DNA of 7,276 bases from Clostridia bacterium (lineage in GTDB: Bacteria; Bacillota; Clostridia; Christensenellales; Aristaeellaceae). Below are positions 6,257 to 7,276 of the stretch, one piece after another (position 1 is the stretch's first letter; each line of letters begins with the position of its first letter). The stretch spans positions 1-7,276 of the forward strand of contig JAKSPZ010000042.1 in the NCBI GenBank assembly GCA_024404395.1, written 5' to 3'. A program made the position numbers and the translations under genes. The notes beneath the pieces are model-generated. The model ran no database searches. It saw nothing but the letters and a program-made list of their open reading frames with translations, and was not told the DNA's origin.

Positions 6257-6703
6257 ATGGAAGAACGGCAGTTTCTGATGCCCGACTATTATCCCGATTT
6301 TCATTGCAAAGGCGGCTCCTGCCGCAGCAACTGCTGTTTCGGTTGGAAAGTTACCATGTCCATGGAGGATTATTTCCGCATGGTGGGCGTGGATTGCTCC
6401 CCTTCCTTACGTCGAAAGATCGACACCTCGCTCCATATCCTGAATGACGCGACCCCCGACCGCTATGCCGAGATCTCCCACGACTGGCAGGGATTGTGCC
6501 ATATGCTCGACGAGGACGGTTACTGCGCCTTCCAACGCGAACTGGGCGAAGACTGCATGACCTCCACCTGCCGCTATCATCCTCGCGGCATCAAGACCAT
6601 CCATGACAATCAATGCTGCACTTCCTGCAGCTGCGAAGCGACCATCGAGACGCTGCTGAACCATCGTGCCCGACAACTCTGCCGATGCCTGTGCCACCCG
6701 TGA
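6257..6703 (+). CDS. FliB-like (flagellin lysine-N-methylase family) protein, N-terminal part of a frameshifted gene
   Basis: This frame encodes 148 residues that carry the Cys-rich N-terminal half of the FliB/YkgJ-type family. The opening MPDYYPDFHCKGGSCRSNCC is the family hallmark, with C17, C22, C26 and C27. A second set follows in CHMLDEDGYCAFQRELGEDC and STCRYHPR (C81, C90, C100, C105), then the SCSCEATIETLL motif near 124-134. The clusters probably bind metal or an iron-sulfur centre. The start at 6257 has an AAAGAGG site at 6241-6247, nine bases away. MPDYYPDF at 6278 is the alternative start. After about residue 135 the frame reads RARQLCRCLCHP and stops, which does not look like family sequence. 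The continuation lies in the +1 frame from about 6660. The Salmonella FliB protein methylates flagellin lysines; the role of clostridial relatives outside flagellar loci is uncertain. Confidence 0.8.
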   Translation: MEERQFLMPDYYPDFHCKGGSCRSNCCFGWKVTMSMEDYFRMVGVDCSPSLRRKIDTSLHILNDATPDRYAEISHDWQGLCHMLDEDGYCAFQRELGEDCMTSTCRYHPRGIKTIHDNQCCTSCSCEATIETLLNHRARQLCRCLCHP

Positions 6704-7247
6704 TCGCACCATCGCCTTGCTGCAGGATCGAAGCAAAGCTTTCAATGCGCGGCTCGCTGAGGTATGCGGCATCAGCCTGACTGCTTCCGATCAAGCTCAA
6801 GCCCTGTCCGAATCCGTCGAGCTGATTACCGATCTTCTGGACGGGTACGACGCACTGGCAGACATCATGGCTGACGCCCAGACAAACGTCGCGAACGACC
6901 CGCTTAGGTGGAACGAAGCATTGACCCGTTTCAACGCCCTTCTCCCCGATGCCGAATGCTTCTTCGAGCATCTGTTCGTCAATCATATCATCTTCAGCGG
7001 CTCTCCGTGGTCCGACTTCAATCTGACCGCAGAAGAACCACTCCTTACCTTCATCGCCATGTACGCCGCGCTGCGCTATTTGCTGGTTGCCTACATGGCC
7101 GACAAGGACAACATCGACCGGATGGTCGACGCCTGCGGTGAATGTTTCCGCATCATCGAACACGCAAACTTCGATCTGCGCGCCGTTGCACTGCTCAAAG
7201 GTACCTTCAACACTGAAGAAAAGCGTTCCCTTCTCTTGGCGCTATAA
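6666..7247 (+). CDS. FliB-like protein, C-terminal part of the same frameshifted gene
   Basis: This frame continues the gene begun at 6257, shifted by +1. From a GTG at 6666 it encodes 193 residues, but it has no ribosome binding site of its own and probably is not a separate gene. The sequence fits the C-terminal half of the family: TIALLQDRSKAFNARL near the start, FFEHLFVNHIIFSGSPWSDF in the middle, a hydrophobic LLTFIAMYAALRYLLVAYMA stretch, and CFRIIEHANFDLRAVALL near the end. Joining the two frames by dropping one base around 6660-6665 gives ETLLNIVPDNSADACATRD and a product of about 329 residues. Family members are usually somewhat longer, as far as I recall. The gene ends five bases before a palindromic terminator. 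Confidence 0.75.
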   Translation: MPDNSADACATRDRTIALLQDRSKAFNARLAEVCGISLTASDQAQALSESVELITDLLDGYDALADIMADAQTNVANDPLRWNEALTRFNALLPDAECFFEHLFVNHIIFSGSPWSDFNLTAEEPLLTFIAMYAALRYLLVAYMADKDNIDRMVDACGECFRIIEHANFDLRAVALLKGTFNTEEKRSLLLAL

Positions 7248-7252
7248 AAGAT

Positions 7253-7276
7253 GCTCCCGAGGATATCCTCGGGAGC
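7253..7276 (+). terminator. Perfect 24-bp palindrome, probable terminator of the FliB-like gene
   Basis: GCTCCCGAGG and CCTCGGGAGC form a 10-bp GC-rich stem with an ATAT loop, starting five bases after the TAA at 7245-7247. The window ends exactly at the 3' arm, so the U-tract that would confirm an intrinsic terminator cannot be seen. The TAAAAGAT upstream would give a short T-rich tract on the other strand, so it may work in both directions. Confidence 0.65.

Noticed and set aside
6591..7163. 190-codon open frame on the minus strand.
   Set aside because: It is antisense to the FliB-like C-terminal region, has no ribosome binding site or recognisable domain, and the plus-strand frame shows family motifs.

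Overview
The window looks like the chromosome of a low- to mid-GC Gram-positive bacterium, probably an uncultured member of the Clostridia. The reasons are strong AGGAGG-type ribosome binding sites, sigma-A-like promoters, intrinsic terminators, a lysine (L-box) riboswitch, and a Cys-rich FliB/YkgJ-type protein of a kind common in clostridia. The taxonomic call is inference only.

Most of the window (1 to about 6060, minus strand) is one transcription unit. Reading leftwards from its promoter: an extended -10 promoter (about 6060), a lysine riboswitch aptamer (6034-5872), an intrinsic terminator that the aptamer would control (5861-5822), then dppB-like and dppC-like permease genes, dppD-like and dppF-like ATPase genes, a family-5 solute-binding protein gene, a hairpin, and the first 87 codons of an amidohydrolase that runs off the left edge. 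The genes overlap or lie a few bases apart, so they form an operon. Together they encode a complete peptide/opine/nickel-family ABC importer plus a hydrolase. Control by lysine suggests that the cargo is lysine, a lysine-containing peptide or a lysine conjugate that the amidohydrolase could open. The sequence does not prove this substrate.

Two features of the operon stand out. The DppD-like ATPase has a destroyed Walker A motif (catalytic Lys to Gln, Ser to Ala) while all its other motifs are intact. The binding protein has a signal peptidase I-type signal rather than a lipobox.

The 455-bp divergent region (5802-6256) holds the riboswitch and its promoter on the minus strand, and a near-perfect TTGACA/TATAAT promoter with a hairpin leader on the plus strand. 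The plus-strand promoter drives a FliB-like (flagellin lysine-N-methylase family) gene. This gene is broken by an apparent single-base frameshift near 6660-6670, so it appears as two overlapping open frames (6257-6703 and 6666-7247). The window ends in a perfect 24-bp palindrome that is probably its terminator.
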